Origin: Smallanthus sonchifolius
Lineage: Eukaryota > Streptophyta > Magnoliopsida > Asterales > Asteraceae
Assembly: GCA_023525975.1 (NCBI GenBank)
Contig: CM042023.1
Span: forward strand, 1,550,001-1,614,000
Length of the DNA stretch: 64,000 nt
Direction of reading: 5' to 3'
Shown here: positions 12,907 to 25,237 of the stretch, one piece after another
How the letters are laid out: every line of letters starts with the position of its first letter
How positions within the stretch are numbered: position 1 is the stretch's first letter
Notes under the pieces: generated by a model
The model's database searches: none
Seen by the model: the letters and a program-made list of their open reading frames with translations, nothing else
What the model was told of the DNA's origin: nothing
Program-made: the position numbers and the translations under genes

Positions 12907-13274
12907 CAAAGCGTAAAAGCGCACCGCTTTTCGTACGTGGAGCGCAATATGCTTATATAAATTTTTTTATACACCCCATAGGATTTTAGCATCAACTACC
13001 CAAAATATAGCTATAAATTAGCTTTATATTTGATTTAATAAATGAATTACCTACTTGTACAGCCTAAAAAACCTGTTGTACAACATGCTAATGCATATTT
13101 GCGCTTTTTTTTACTTGAGGCGTGCGCCTTGACTACGCCTTTGGTGTGCCTTTTATGCGCTTTTTGCGTTTTTTGTGCGTTTTTCGTACAACTCGCGCCT
13201 TATATACAAAAAAACGAAGGGCTTTGCGCCTTAGGTCGCCTTGTGTCTAGGCGCGCCTTTAAACCAAGAATTAC

Positions 13275-14962
13275 ATAGAGTCCTAGGCTCCGATTTTGCT
13301 CTAAATTAAAATATAAGGTATTCATTTTGAACCCCTAATCTTTACTTTGGTAAAGTTAAAATAAGTGAACTAACAATTTTGACACCATAAACTTATCAAG
13401 GTTTGTTTGTATGTTAAACAACCATTTTTTACACCATAATTCTTAATATGCGCATTCGCTTAACCTTCACAGAACATGAGTAAAAAGATCAGTGGCGGAT
13501 CCAGGACTTTTACATTCTAATTCTATTAACAAATGTATAAACTGAACACATTATGTATTTTAAAAAAGAATCCTTTTAAATTTAATTACAATTTCAATTC
13601 AAATTCTAATTCCAAGACAATCCGAGAACCAAACGCATGTAATAGTTTATTACTTTAACCTAATAATTTATAAACCTAACAAATAACAAATTTCATACTT
13701 TCTAGGGCATAGATAATATAATAATTAATTATGCAATTTCTATCGAAGCTAACTGCGTTTTCAAGCGTTGATTGAACGATATTGTGTTTCAAGACAACCA
13801 TGGTAATTACGGATATCGAATTTGGTATTTGAGATTTCAAGTCTGGATTTTGATTTTGCAATTCCAAGACTCGGCATTCGAAAGACACGGATGGATTAAG
13901 GAAGACCGATTGACCGAAATTTTGTACCCGCTGTGAACAAGAACCAGGTTCCAAAACCTCCGATTTAAAGAACTTCGATAGGCTGGATTTCAAATGACTG
14001 CAAGACATAAATTTCAAGACAGCGACATCGAAATTTGAATGGAACATCTATTTTGATTAAGGTAAAAGGCTTTAAGAACTTGAATCGGTTGACCATTTGT
14101 TCAGCCATTGTGAGTTAGCGATCAAAGTTTGGAAAGTAATCGAAAGATGGGTTGATTTTGATTTTCCTTCTTCTATGGCACTTAGCGACTTGATGGCTTG
14201 GTGGACTTGACTTCGTTAACAAAAGAGAAGAAAAGGTAACTTGGTGGTGATTTGGCTGTTAGAATTCGAGAACAAGTCACAGGAAAGCATTTTTGATAAT
14301 ATAGTTAATTAATTGTAAAGCGAACATATAATGGGTGCTTTAGATATTGTAATGTTCTGTTTTCATTCTGTCTGCTAATCACTGAGTAATATAAATCCAT
14401 CTGTTAGAAAAAAAGTGCATATCGAATGCTCACGTGGCACATCAGGGCGCTTAGGTGGACGAGTGAGGTGGCGTCCAGATTCAAACGTCTGGTTGCTCGT
14501 CTAGAATTTCGCACGCATAGGGGACAGATGATGGTGGGGTCCTCTACATAGAATTTCAGCAGCAAATAACCAAATACCAAATCTTATGGAAATCCAAACA
14601 ACAATTAAATCCAAACAGCAATTAACCAAACAGCAATTCAATCCAAACAGCAAATAAGTAACCAAACAGCAAATAAGTAACCAAACAACCGAACACAAAC
14701 TTTGGAGTCCAATTCAATAAGATTACTACTAAATTACCAATTCGATAAGAATATAAGATTACCTTGTGGTCGTGGAACTAACTCCAAGTCTCCAACAAGT
14801 CAACGACAAACCAGAATTGGTCGGAGAGTCAGAGACGGCAAGTCGGCAACAGGCAACAACAATCCAATTACTAGTTCAAATCAGCCGAACAACGAAACTA
14901 GAGTTTGATTGAATTAGGGCAAATTAGAGACTGAGATTTGAGTTTGAACCGTTCGTAACTTC
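13275..14962. other. Unassigned AT-rich intergenic DNA
   Basis: I see no supported gene. A minus-strand frame of 123 codons near 13676-14047 lacks recognisable motifs. The phrase GTGGCGGATCCAGGA at 13493 resembles sequence common in plant repeats. Confidence 0.3.
14575..14700. repeat. Short irregular direct repeats (CCAAACAGCAA)
   Basis: At least six copies of (A/T)CCAAACAGCAA(T/A) or close variants, spaced 13-25 bp. No function visible. Confidence 0.7.
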
Positions 14963-15257
14963 CGCTGTGTTCCCGAGTCTCATTTAAGGAGGGAAAAGAA
15001 GGGAAAAGAAAGGAAAGGGAAATAAACCCTTGTTCCCGAGCTTTTTTGAAGGGGGGAAAAGAAAAGAAATGGGGAGAAAAGTGTTCCCTAGTTTTTTTTA
15101 AGGAGGAAAATGGAGGAAAATGAAGGCAAAATAAGGCTTATTTATATCCTTCCAATTTGGAAAGATTTGAAGAGAAAGGAAAAGAAGGGAAAAGAAAAGA
15201 AAGGAAAGGAATCCTTTCTTTTATTTTCTTCCTTTTAGTAAACTTGAGAACACAGCG
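14963..15257. mobile_element. Purine-rich MITE with CGCTGTGTTC terminal inverted repeats
   Basis: The left end CGCTGTGTTCCCGAGTCT and right end (inverted) CGCTGTGTTCTCAAGTTT match at most positions. The interior is a nearly continuous GGAAAAGAA-type purine tract. TTC flanks both sides, which could be a 3-bp TSD but is weak evidence. 295 bp, non-coding. Confidence 0.6.
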
Positions 15258-16774
15258 TTCAGTCTTCCTTCCGAGTTCCGTCTTCGCAATTTAATAGGGT
15301 ATTAGGGTTATAGGGCTTGGCCGCTTGGAAAAGGCCCAGCCGCTTGGAGATGGCCCGGTTGCTTTCCAGATTTCAGATCTAGAGGCCCAAAATCGATTTA
15401 TATATATAAGAAATTAAATTAAACTGGGGCCTTAATTTTTTTGTGGCCCCAAGCCCTTGCTTGGCCCCATAACACCTATGGTTCCCATATTAGTCGATTC
15501 CGGATAATCCACCAGATCGGATCCGGATCCGGTTATAATGCCCACCTCTAGCTGACGTGACGTATTTTTAGGCTTTTGAAAAGAGATGCATTGAAGATGC
15601 TCTGACGGGTTCTTAATAAAATAGTTGGGCCTAATTGTTTTTAGTTTAATTTATTAAAAAGTTTACATTTGTGGACTTTCTTTGAGTAGGGTCTTCACAC
15701 CCTGTAGGATCAATATTCACAATGACTCTCTCAAGGTCCATCTAGACAACAATACTTTTAATGAGAAACACCAGTAGAAAAGTGACTTTCACCGAAGATG
15801 ATCCGTTGGCAATGTCGATCGTTGATCCGTCAGAGATGTCTTTACCAACACCTTCTTTCCCCACGAACCATTATTGACAAGGATTGTCCGTTGGTGAAAG
15901 TTGTCTAGTGAAATATATGTTAAAAACTATTCTATGAGTATTTGGTTATACACAATAATAAAGATGCAAACAACATTGAAATCAAGAAAAAGTGCATTGT
16001 TTACATAAACTACTAATTCAACATAATAAAAGAGATCTTCTACTCTCATTCTAAAATTAGATATATTACATAAACATGCATGTCTTTAACTTGATACTAA
16101 AAACAAAATACATAATACGACGCACATGAACTTAAATGCATAAGATTGCATCGATCCTTCATCGTCTTCAAGGGAGCTTGGGAAGAACTCTTATTTCGTT
16201 GCTTCATGAAAGATCAAAACCCTAGAATACAAAACATATCACCATTCATGAATTCGAAGGATCGTTAAAGAATTTGTTCAGGTAATTAAGAGATGATACA
16301 CGACTAGGTTTAGACTTAATTAATCATACAAGGTTTATGTTTCTTTCTCGATCAGTTCGTCTTATTTCTTGAAAACGAGAAATGCCCTACCTTTCTTATC
16401 GATCAGAAATATAACATCGTTTAGATCGAAAAAGTATACACCAATAGGTGATTTAAGGCATGTTGAAATGCCTGAAAATATTTACTCATATCTTTTGTTT
16501 AAATAAAAATGAGAGTGTTTTATTGATATTTTGTTGTTATAATACTTCTTTTATGAAGTTAAAATCAGTTTAGACCATAGTTTATGTAGTTTATTGATTA
16601 GAAAATGAATTAGTCATTTATATATCAGAATGTAAAAAACAACTAGTTTTTGGATTAAGATGTTTAGTTAAGAAAAAAAAACATATAAAATGGAAAATTA
16701 AAACTAACCTAGCTTAATTTTTTTTGTTTTTTATTTATATTTTTAACAAAGAAATGCAGAAGAAATAATCTTAC
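15258..16774. other. Unassigned; 3' flank of the YABBY gene
   Basis: I recognise no gene. The 3'UTR, and possibly a last coding exon, of the minus-strand YABBY gene should lie at the right end. Sequence around 15420-15480 (GGGGCC-rich) resembles the ends of zinc-finger hAT elements, but no full element can be bounded. Confidence 0.3.
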
Positions 16775-17724
16775 AGTGTTGATGCTTTCAGAGACAGATC
16801 CATTTGGTATATGCCGAGCCCACTGTTCCAAACAACGTTAAACCATGAATAATTAATAAAAACCAAATACAGATTTATTTCTTGTTTTTCCTCTTTTATT
16901 TAAATTTATAAATTTACATTTTTAGCTGCCGTGCTGAAAGCTTCTCGATGAGGTATTTGAGGATTCGAAGCCTTGATGCGTTGTATCTCCTCTCTAATTT
17001 AAAATTAAAAATAATAAACATATAATTAATTAACTAGAATATGAAAAAAACTTAAAAAAATAATTTTGGTTATGAAGTCACTTCATGAATCGATTGTAGG
17101 CAGATGGAAGCCTGTGTTTCCTCTCAGGTGCTGCATGGCCAACAACATAAATAAATTAATAAACAATAATATTTAATACTTTCAAAAAATAAAAACAATA
17201 TTTTATAATGAAGGATGAAGAAGATCCGGTGAGTACGTTTGACAACGAAGGGAGCTTTCGGTGACGTGGATTCGTTTGATACACTCGAGAAAGCCGCCTG
17301 CAAATTTGCAGGTTTAATACACAAAAATTCTTTAAAAAAATATATCTTTTTTGTACGGAAGAATGATATATTCTTTAAAATAAAAATACCTGAAAAGGAG
17401 GAAGTGGATCAGGATGATCAGGATGAGAAGCCCTAATTGTGAGAAATGATAAATTACTACAATACCCACATTTAACTGTCACTGTATCCAAAAGCCTCTT
17501 GCATGGTATCCCTACCTACAAAAATGAAAAATCCCATTATATATACATGTTAAAAAACAAAGTTCGAATATTTAAAACTAAATCACACAAATTAAAATAT
17601 TAAATACCGCTAGAAGGGTATTGCAGAAGTTGCAACGAACGTAGCAAAAGTGTTGATCCGAAGGAGTTTGAACCGGTGGATCCATGTTCACGACAACTCT
17701 CTTTGCTTGCACTTCGAAGTTCAT
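16775..17724 (-). CDS. CRC: YABBY transcription factor, CRABS CLAW / DROOPING LEAF type
   Basis: Exons on the minus strand: 17724-17608, 17515-17390, 17297-17237, 17130-17082, 16993-16918 and 16822-16775. All have GT/AG borders with phase kept. The protein begins [20 protein letters not shown]. The C2C2 zinc finger spans CNFC in exon 1 and CGYC in exon 2, around [16 protein letters not shown]. Exon 3 gives SPKAPFVVK, and exons 4-6 give the HMG-like YABBY domain ([43 protein letters not shown]). [16 protein letters not shown] and APFVVKPPE mark the CRC/DL clade rather than FIL, INO or YAB2. The family acts in the nucleus in carpel and, in eudicots, nectary development. Met14 is an alternative start. 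The exact C-terminus is uncertain: a donor GTAAG follows the last exon shown. Confidence 0.92.
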
Positions 17725-19253
17725 GATCGTGGCGGAGGACGAATCAGGATGGTATGATTAGTAGATGGTTATGGATATTTAGGGTTTTGATGGGGAAGAA
17801 GATATATAGGAGGAAATATAGGGCTGTGGGTGCATGGAAAAAGATAAATTTAGGGTTCCTATAACTAATGTCAACAGTACATACCATTTATAGCTTCCAA
17901 ACGATTCACTTTTGTTTCATCCCCTCTCATGTGTTGCATTATTGTTTGAGGTGTTATAAATCACAAAGCATATAGTTTTTACTATATATTTCTAAAAAAT
18001 TTGATTGTTGTTATTATGTTTTGATGTTTAGGTTACAATAATCAAAATTCAAGAAGCAAGTAAATTGTGTTGAATTAAAATTCTTCTTTGAAGTTAATCA
18101 TAAAATTACCTAACTAGCTCTAAATTCCTTATAATTTTATTACTAAATGTGAACAATGATGAACTCTATTTTGACTTTTTTAAGCATTCTTAACCCCTTT
18201 GAACTCTATATTGAACCACCATTGAATAACATAGTTGAATGGATGATAAAATAGTAGAAGAGAGCAAGGAGTTCACAAATTAAAAATCGAAGTCACAATT
18301 AGAGATTTTGTTGAAAATAACGTGATTTAATTAATTCACTTACATTTTTAGAGCGCTAATCACACGCCTATAATTTTACTTCTAAATCTACATTTTTTTA
18401 TCATTTAACATGAATCCTCAACCAGTTGGGAGAGACAAAATTTTCTACACACTTTGATACCGTTAGGCCATTTGATATTTAATTTACTTACATATGTAAT
18501 CATTTTTGGATTGGTAACTCTGTTAAATACCACCATATTTGCGTTAGTTTAACTCGACGAAGAAAACCAATATAAGAGCGAAAGATAGAGAGAGAGGAAC
18601 TTTTCCTGAAACAAAGAGATGGATGGAAAGGGATAATAAAATTGGATTTGTATGAGCACAAAAATAATCTCAAATTAAAGAACTTGTTGGAATAGTGTTT
18701 TTCATTAGGATTGTCTAATTAATATGTTTATATTTGACGGACATTTATATGTTAATATGGAAGTTATTTATGATTTTGATAAGGTACGTACGTCGTTCTT
18801 GTTGCTTACATGATAAATGTTGAAGATATAGTGAGTTAGATTCAAGTTAAAGACTTTTATGATGCGGTTGTTGGATTTAGTAGGTAAAACGTGATTTACG
18901 AAACTAATTGGAAGTTAATTCGTTTGCTTAGGATATTATTAGAACACATGAATATTTATAAAGTTGATTTTTTTTACTGATTTTGGTGTTACAGAAGAAT
19001 TGTTGTTGGATTTTATGAATATTTGTTGTTGCTTGCTAATTACTTTTTTTTTGTCAAGATGTTGTTGTTGCTTGCTAATTACACATTTAGGCTCAAATTT
19101 ATGAGGTTATTATGCTTGTATTGCCTTTCAGCTTCTTGCTTAAAGAATTGTGTGGCTAAGAATAAAAAATAAAATTAAAGGACCCCTTATGAACCAGGTA
19201 TCTGTTGTGGGGGTACGCAGAGTTTTGTTTATTGGTAATTTAGAACTCTATTT
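17725..19253 (-). promoter_or_regulatory. Proximal upstream region of the CRC-like gene
   Basis: About 1.5 kb of AT-rich DNA between the start codon and the nested retrotransposons. No ORF. I do not identify specific factor sites. A phrase GTTGTTGCTTGCTAATTAC is directly repeated at 19022-19042 and 19063-19081. Confidence 0.45.
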
Positions 19254-19503
19254 TAAAGGGTTAATCTTGATTGAAAATAATTATTAATATTAATTTATTA
19301 ATTTTTTATTGAGTTCGTATTAAACTAGCAGTGAGTTTGTTTATTTATTTGATTATTTAATTAGGTTTGAGTTTGATTAGGATTAGTATAGGCTTTATTA
19401 TAAATAAATGGTTAGGGATTAATTTTAAGTGTGAGTTGAGTTTTATCAATAAAGAGTCGATCTTTGAGATCAAAATTCGTGTTTTTGGGGCTGATTTCCA
19501 ACA
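19254..19503 (+). repeat. TRIM 5' LTR, 250 bp
   Basis: Ends in TTTCCAACA and contains AATAAA near 19448. Matches 35301-35468 joined to 38283-38366 over its whole length. The first bases are mutated (TAAAGGG here, TGAATGA in the other copy). Confidence 0.88.
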
Positions 19504-19596
19504 ATTGGTATTATAGCTTGGGGAAAAAGAAAGCGAATACATCCAATTTGTGAGAGATTGTTCGAAAGGCTGTCACAGTTGCGTGGAAGATGATCT

Positions 19597-20409
19597 TGTT
19601 GGGAATCTAGTACCAGTTTTTAACTTTTAAAAACAATAATTATTTAAATCATTTAAATAAATAAATCAGATATATTTAGCGGAAGCAATTAAAGTACTAA
19701 AACAGATCAGATCTGGATTCCGGGCAGTAATCCGATTACACGCGTATAAACAATATAATAGGATCCAACCATAGAGTGTTCTAGGAATATAGCTTCGACG
19801 ATAACCAAATCAGAACACCTTGGATCAACGGGTGTCAGGCTAGATGACACGATCACGAAAACTGTAACAAAACGTTACACGAGTTGCGCAGAGGGGGATC
19901 CGACCACATTGGTGGCGTGCGACGGTGTTGCGGCGGCCCTTGGTGGCGTCGATCGGAAAAGAGAGAGGAATGGGAGGGGGTTTCGAAAACTCCTTGGTGG
20001 CTAGATTAGGTTTTAGGGTTAACACTTAAGGATATATTTTTAATTACATTAATTACAAATCACACCCCCAGGTATTTAACATTTAATTCCATGTAATTAA
20101 CCATTAATTATATTTAACTCTTGTAGTTTATTGTAACAATTAATTAGTAAAAATCAGATCACTTAATGCTTAACACTTAATCATTAAATCTCTCTCGTAA
20201 ATAATTATTTCATTAAATAATTAATTACCTCAATCATCGATAAATATTTCTCTAAATATTAATCACCGTTTATTATATCCGTCTTTCATGAACTATAATA
20301 TTTAACAATTAAATATTATTACTTGCTGTTGCCTAAGGTGTAACTCTTTGGATCTTACATTGTTAGTAACGTTGACTTTAATTGACGACCGGACATCATA
20401 TATCCAACA
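19597..20409 (-). repeat. Copia 3' LTR, 813 bp, with adjacent polypurine tract
   Basis: Minus strand starts TGTTGGATATATGATGTCC and ends TCCCAACA. Just upstream on the minus strand (20422-20410) is the purine tract AAGTGGGAGAT, typical of copia elements. Confidence 0.9.
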
Positions 20410-21289
20410 ATCTCCCACTTGAACGATTCATCAATTAACCGATTCAACTTAGACAGTAGTGGACGCCTAGATGCATCTCACTGCCCCTAGCAAGGTATGA
20501 CGTATTACAAAAGTCAAACTATTTCCTTGTGTACAAGTAACCTTTACTTTACCAAGTCTAACAGTCCTAGTAAGCATATTTATGTATCCTTTCTGTTTAG
20601 GGAATTCGTTAAACATGAGAAATTGATACAATTCACTTCTCATATGTGGTTCAACAATTCTTGTTCTCGTTCTCCAATTCAAAGTGGTCATAAACAAACT
20701 ACTCTTTAGTTTGAGCATGGCCATGCGTTTTACACCAGCTTGAATCAACGAGGGCGCCAGAATGTCCAACTCCTAATTAAAGAAGAACAGAATTCCTTTA
20801 GCCACGTACAACTCCAACTAAACTTCAGATTACTCCTGATCATACCCTTATTACTGCCTGTTAAGGTACATCATTAGATAAAATCAAAGAAAAAACTTTA
20901 GTCAGAGTTAGTTCTAGTATGTGCCTCGGGTCGAGGATAAATACATCTTACCATATTCAAAACATCTCAAGACATTGATCCATGAAGATAGTTTTGAAAC
21001 AAGTTACGTCCAATAATTATTTTCTAATAATTATCTGTGAACATGATTTCCAACTTCTTGGTCTTTCATTCATAATGAACCAACCATCTGATTCACAGTA
21101 GTCTTACGTTCAGATTGATTCCCATGAATCTGATGGACTACGGACATTTAGAATACAATATTCAAGGATTTCTAAAACGTATAAACTATCGAACATAGTA
21201 ACATCTAATTATAATGCATTTAACCACTAAGTCAAATATAAAAACTAGTGCAATTGTATTGCTCGAAAGCACCAAATACTAAATACAGA
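20410..21289 (-). other. Copia 3' untranslated region
   Basis: About 880 bp between the RNase H end and the 3' LTR. No recognisable domain. Confidence 0.5.
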
Positions 21290-22342
21290 TCAAACCCAAT
21301 GTCTAGCAAATCTAAGGCCTATCTTATCAGCATGCACCTCATGTTTAGAATGAAGCATAAGCTTAGTGAACGGATCGGCTAGATTCTGATATGTGTGAAC
21401 TTTGTTTAACACGATGTCTCCCCGTTCTAATATATCCCTGATATAGTGAAATCTTCTGAGTATGTGCTTCGTGTTGTGGTGTGACCTTGGTTCCTTAGCT
21501 TGAGCAATGGCACCCGTATTGTCACACAATATCTCGATTGGTTTCTGAATGCTAGGCATTACTCCGAGATCAGCAACGAACTTCTTCATCCAAGCAGCCT
21601 CCTTTGCAGCTTCTGAAGCGGCAATGTATTCTAATTCGGTGGTGGATTGAGCAACACCACTTTGCTTAATACTCTTCTAAGTGATCACACCACCGTTCAA
21701 AACAAATACAAATCACGTTTGTGATCGAGAATCATCTCGATCGGTCTGGAAGCTAGCATCAGTGTAACATTTAACAGCTAGTTCTTCTTCCAGTCCTCCA
21801 TATATCAAGAACATGTCCATAGTTCTTCTTAAGTACTTAAGGATATTCTTCATAGCTATCCAGTGACTTTCACCAGGATTCTGTTGATATCTGCTTGTCA
21901 TGCTTAAAGCGTACGATACGTCAGGTCTAGTACATAGCATGGCATACATGATGGAACCAATTGCAGAGGCATGTGGAACCCTTTCCATTTTCTTCTTTTC
22001 CTCGTCAGACTGAGGGCACTGTTTGTTATTCAGTATGGTTCCATGCGCCATAGGCAGAGATCCTCTCTTAGAGTCTTGCATGAAAAAGCGTCGAACGACT
22101 TTATCAATGTATGTACTTTGACTTAAACCTATAAGCCGCTTTGATCTATCTCTGTAGATCTTTATTCCTATAATATAAGCAGCTTCAACAAGATCTTTCA
22201 TTGCAAAACATTTACTCAGCCAAGACTTTACGTCTTGTAACATAGGGATATGGTTTCGAATGAGCAGTATGTCATCTACATACATAATCAGAAAAGTCAC
22301 ATGGCTCCCACTTGCCTTCTTGTAGAGACACGGTTCATCTTC
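21290..22342 (-). pseudogene. pol: Copia pol, RT C-terminal part and RNase H
   Basis: Contains the RT active site YVDDILLI, then the connection domain, then RNase H with CYTDASF, a serine/threonine-rich stretch read from 21590-21712 with a stop and frame change, and CDNTGAIAQAKEPRSHHNTK. The upper end (22342) is the Ty3 insertion site. Codons on the other side (from 33094) continue the same protein after removing one TCTTC copy. Confidence 0.9.
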
Positions 22343-22552
22343 TGTGACACCCAGCATTTCAGGTCAATATCCACATTTCATAAACGCACGTTCATAATTA
22401 TTATTTCCTGATATTTTATTTTGACTAAGTAAAGTCAAGAAGTCTAGCAAAGAAGTTTGTTCCAAGTCTAGTAAACCGTAAAGAGTTACTAGAAAAAGTA
22501 AGCAGGATAACCCGACTTAATGCGAACGTAAATGGTTAAATAAAATAACCAG

Positions 22553-22596
<44 letters not shown>

Positions 22597-23222
22597 CACA
22601 AAATTTACGTTGAGCCAAGATTCTAATATTTTCTTCAACGAGCCATAAAATGGTTAAAAATTATAATACCGTGAAGAATCGAAACTGAATTAAATTACCC
22701 CTTAAAACTCTAATTGATACTAATACCATAATAAATTAATATTTAAAAAAATTGGTTATCATTAACCCCTAAACCTATTTCTTGACTTTCTTGGCCGAGA
22801 GTCAGGGAGCCATTCTCCCACTTGCCTATTTCACTCAAATTCGGAGGAAAAACCATACCTCTTCAGTCGAAACTTCACCATCCCTTTCAAACCTTCTCTT
22901 TTCTTACGGCAAATTCCCAATTCCCTTTCAAATCGAAGTCCAGTTTTAAAGCGAAAATCACCACAATTCGGTGTCATAAGGAGAATTTCAAGTGTTCTTG
23001 AAGAAAGCTTAGCAAAAGATTCAAGACTACTTCTCTGTTTTTCTCTAAAGATCGCCATTCTCGGTTTGAGGTAAAAACTCGATACCATCCATATTATTTG
23101 CTTTAAAACCGTAACTAAACATACAAATCGTTCAAACGCAAGTAAGATAACAAGAAAACTGTGTCAAACTCAAGATTTGAACATAAAAATATACAGAGTG
23201 AATTCTGTAAATCAAAGTGCAG

Positions 23223-23555
23223 ATATCGAAACTATAGTTTCGATACCTGTTAGTCAATCGAAACTGGGAGTTTCGATACCTATTGATCGAAACTAGGAGT
23301 TTCGATACCAGTTATTCAATCGAAACTAGGAGTTTCGATACCGGTTGTTCTATCGAAACTAGGAGTTTCGATATCTATTTACTCAATCGAAACTAGGAAG
23401 TTTCGATACCTGTGTACAATCGAAACTAGGTAGTTTCGATACTATTCTTGCCAATCGAAACTAGGTAGTTTCGATACCTATTTCACTCAGTCGAAACTAG
23501 GAAGTTTCGACATCTGTTCTGTTCAATCGAAACTAAGAAAGCTTAGATACCTGTT
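23223..23555 (+). repeat. Array of ten short palindromes (TCGAAACT...AGTTTCGA), 5' LTR copy
   Basis: Ten units spaced 29-36 bp, each with an 8-9 bp arm ATCGAAACT, a 2-4 base centre and the arm AGTTTCGAT, then a variable AT-rich linker. Unit 9 reads GTCGAAACT...AGTTTCGAC, so both end bases changed together. The last unit is decayed. Confidence 0.9.
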
Positions 23556-24202
23556 CATCAGCCCCATAAGGCAGTAACTCAGAACTATTTTCATAACAAA
23601 ACAAGGTTGGAAAAACTAAAAAGATAATTAAAACAAAAGTAATCAGATCGGCTAAGTCAAGTGAACAAATTGCGTTTAAGACGAGTAGTCTTAACGTGTA
23701 TGTTATCCTTGTGTAAATAGGATACGGATAGGCGAATCTGCCGTCATTCAAATTTTTGCTAGCATTCATACTGTCGAGGTGAGTTTCACTAATCCCCTTT
23801 TTCTAAGTTTTTGAAATGATTTGGGGTGGAAACATACTTGTAAAAGACTTTTGTGTATAAATGAATGGAACTAAAAATCTGACCGTATGTATGTATTGAG
23901 GGAACAATAAAGCGCTTAAAGTCCTCGTAATAAATTAGTAACCATTAGCTATGGATTTAGCCCGGGATTATATGAATAGTACTATTGGGGGTGACGCCTC
24001 CGGTCATGGTTAGTCGCGCTAACCAGGGGTCAAAATGGCCGAATGACCGCATATTGTCTTACTCGCAGAAAGGCGAGGGGAGGCACAGAAAGTTGGGGTT
24101 TGGTTACGGTCTCGTACATTACATACTATTTTGTATTCCTTGCAAGCTTACAAATGGGGTCAATAGATCGGATTAGTAATCATATTCATTGGTAATACAT
24201 AC

Positions 24203-24725
24203 AAAAGAGTTCTGATCAGGGTAAAATGATCAGGTTTATCAAAAGAGTTCTGATCAGGTTAAAATGATCAGGTTTTACACAAAAGGGTTCTGATCAGGGT
24301 AAAATGATCAGGTTTTACACAAAAGGGTTCTGATCAGGGTAAAATGATCAGGTTTATCAAAAGAGTTCTGATCAGGTTAAAATGATCAGGTTTTACACAA
24401 AAGGGTTCTGATCAGGTTAAAGTGATCAGGTTTTACACAAAAGAGTTCTGATCAGGGTAAAGTGATCAGGTTTATCAAAAGAGTTCTGATCAGGTTAAAA
24501 TGATCAGGTTTTACACAAAAGAGTTCTGATCAGGGTAAAGTGATCAGGTTTAAAGTAAAGAATTCTGATCAGGTTAAAGTGATCAGGTTTAAACGAAAGA
24601 GTTCTGATCAGGGTAAAGTGATCAGGTTTAAAGTAAAGAATTCTGATCAGGTTAAAGTGATCAGGTTTAAACGAAAGAGTACTGATCAGGTTAAAATGAT
24701 CAGGTTTAACAAAGAGTTTTGATCG
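24203..24725 (+). repeat. 38-40 bp tandem array with paired TGATCA sites, 5' LTR copy
   Basis: About 13 units of the form AAAAGAGTTCTGATCAGGGT plus AAAATGATCAGGTTTATC. Each unit holds two TGATCA palindromes a fixed distance apart. Confidence 0.9.
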
Positions 24726-25095
24726 GCAAAAAGATCATATTTAAACATTGGGTTTATGATAACTCTTTATAATAACTTGTGAACTCACCAACCTCGTGTT
24801 GACAGTTTTAAGTATGTTTTCAGGAAATTGAACGTGGTCATCAGGTTAGCAATGTAGGTTACATGCATGCACGTGGATACGGCTTTTGGGAGGATTTCTC
24901 TTGTATAACTCATGGTCTTGAGTCATATTTGCGAAATCTTAAACATTTATAAACTCATATTGATATTTTGTAATGTAAATATTTTAAATTCAGTTATGTA
25001 TCCAATTACATGTATGTGTTTGCGGTAATCATATGCTTTGGAAACCAGTGAAAGTCGCGCCTCGCGTTTCCGCCCTGGCGGGGTGTGACAGAACT

Positions 25096-25108
25096 TGGTA
25101 TCAGAGCC
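25096..25108 (+). other. Primer binding site, initiator tRNA-Met type
   Basis: TGGTATCAGAGCC five bases after the 5' LTR. Confidence 0.92.
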
Positions 25109-25237
25109 ATTGATTATAGCGAACTAGGTGTCTAAAACGGAACCTAGTCTATAATTAGAATGACTCACTAAAATGTTTTCATTGCATAAGCATTGCATAA
25201 CCAGTCATCATGTCATGTGGATATTGTAGTCACAAGT

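Larger units (their letters stand above)
6031..13269. mobile_element. GCGC-rich non-autonomous element, split by a Ty3 insertion
   Basis: The ends CCTTGGTTTTA (6031) and TAAACCAAGA-like (13269) are inverted and are followed inward on both sides by GCGC-rich runs such as GAGGCGCAAAG and CTTTGCGCCTTAGG. The flanks ATTAC (6026-6030) and ATTAC (13270-13274) look like a 5-bp TSD. With the Ty3 element removed, only about 400 bp belong to this element. It has no ORF. The class is uncertain. Confidence 0.55.
22343..25090 (+). repeat. Ty3 5' LTR, 2748 bp
   Basis: TGTGACACCCAGC at the start, GGGGTGTGACA at the end. Contains an (AT)20 tract (22555-22594), a palindrome array and a TGATCA-rich tandem array, annotated separately. 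Confidence 0.95.

Noticed and set aside
13676..14047. A 123-codon minus-strand ORF
   Set aside because: No domain, no splice context and no codon pattern supporting a real gene.
16130..16215. A seventh exon for the CRC-like gene
   Set aside because: The minus strand is open here, but the peptide does not resemble the family's C-terminus and no clear acceptor was found.
23223..23555. CRISPR-like array of regularly spaced palindromic repeats
   Set aside because: This is plant nuclear DNA inside an LTR, repeated in the second LTR. Spacers are short and AT-rich and there are no cas genes.
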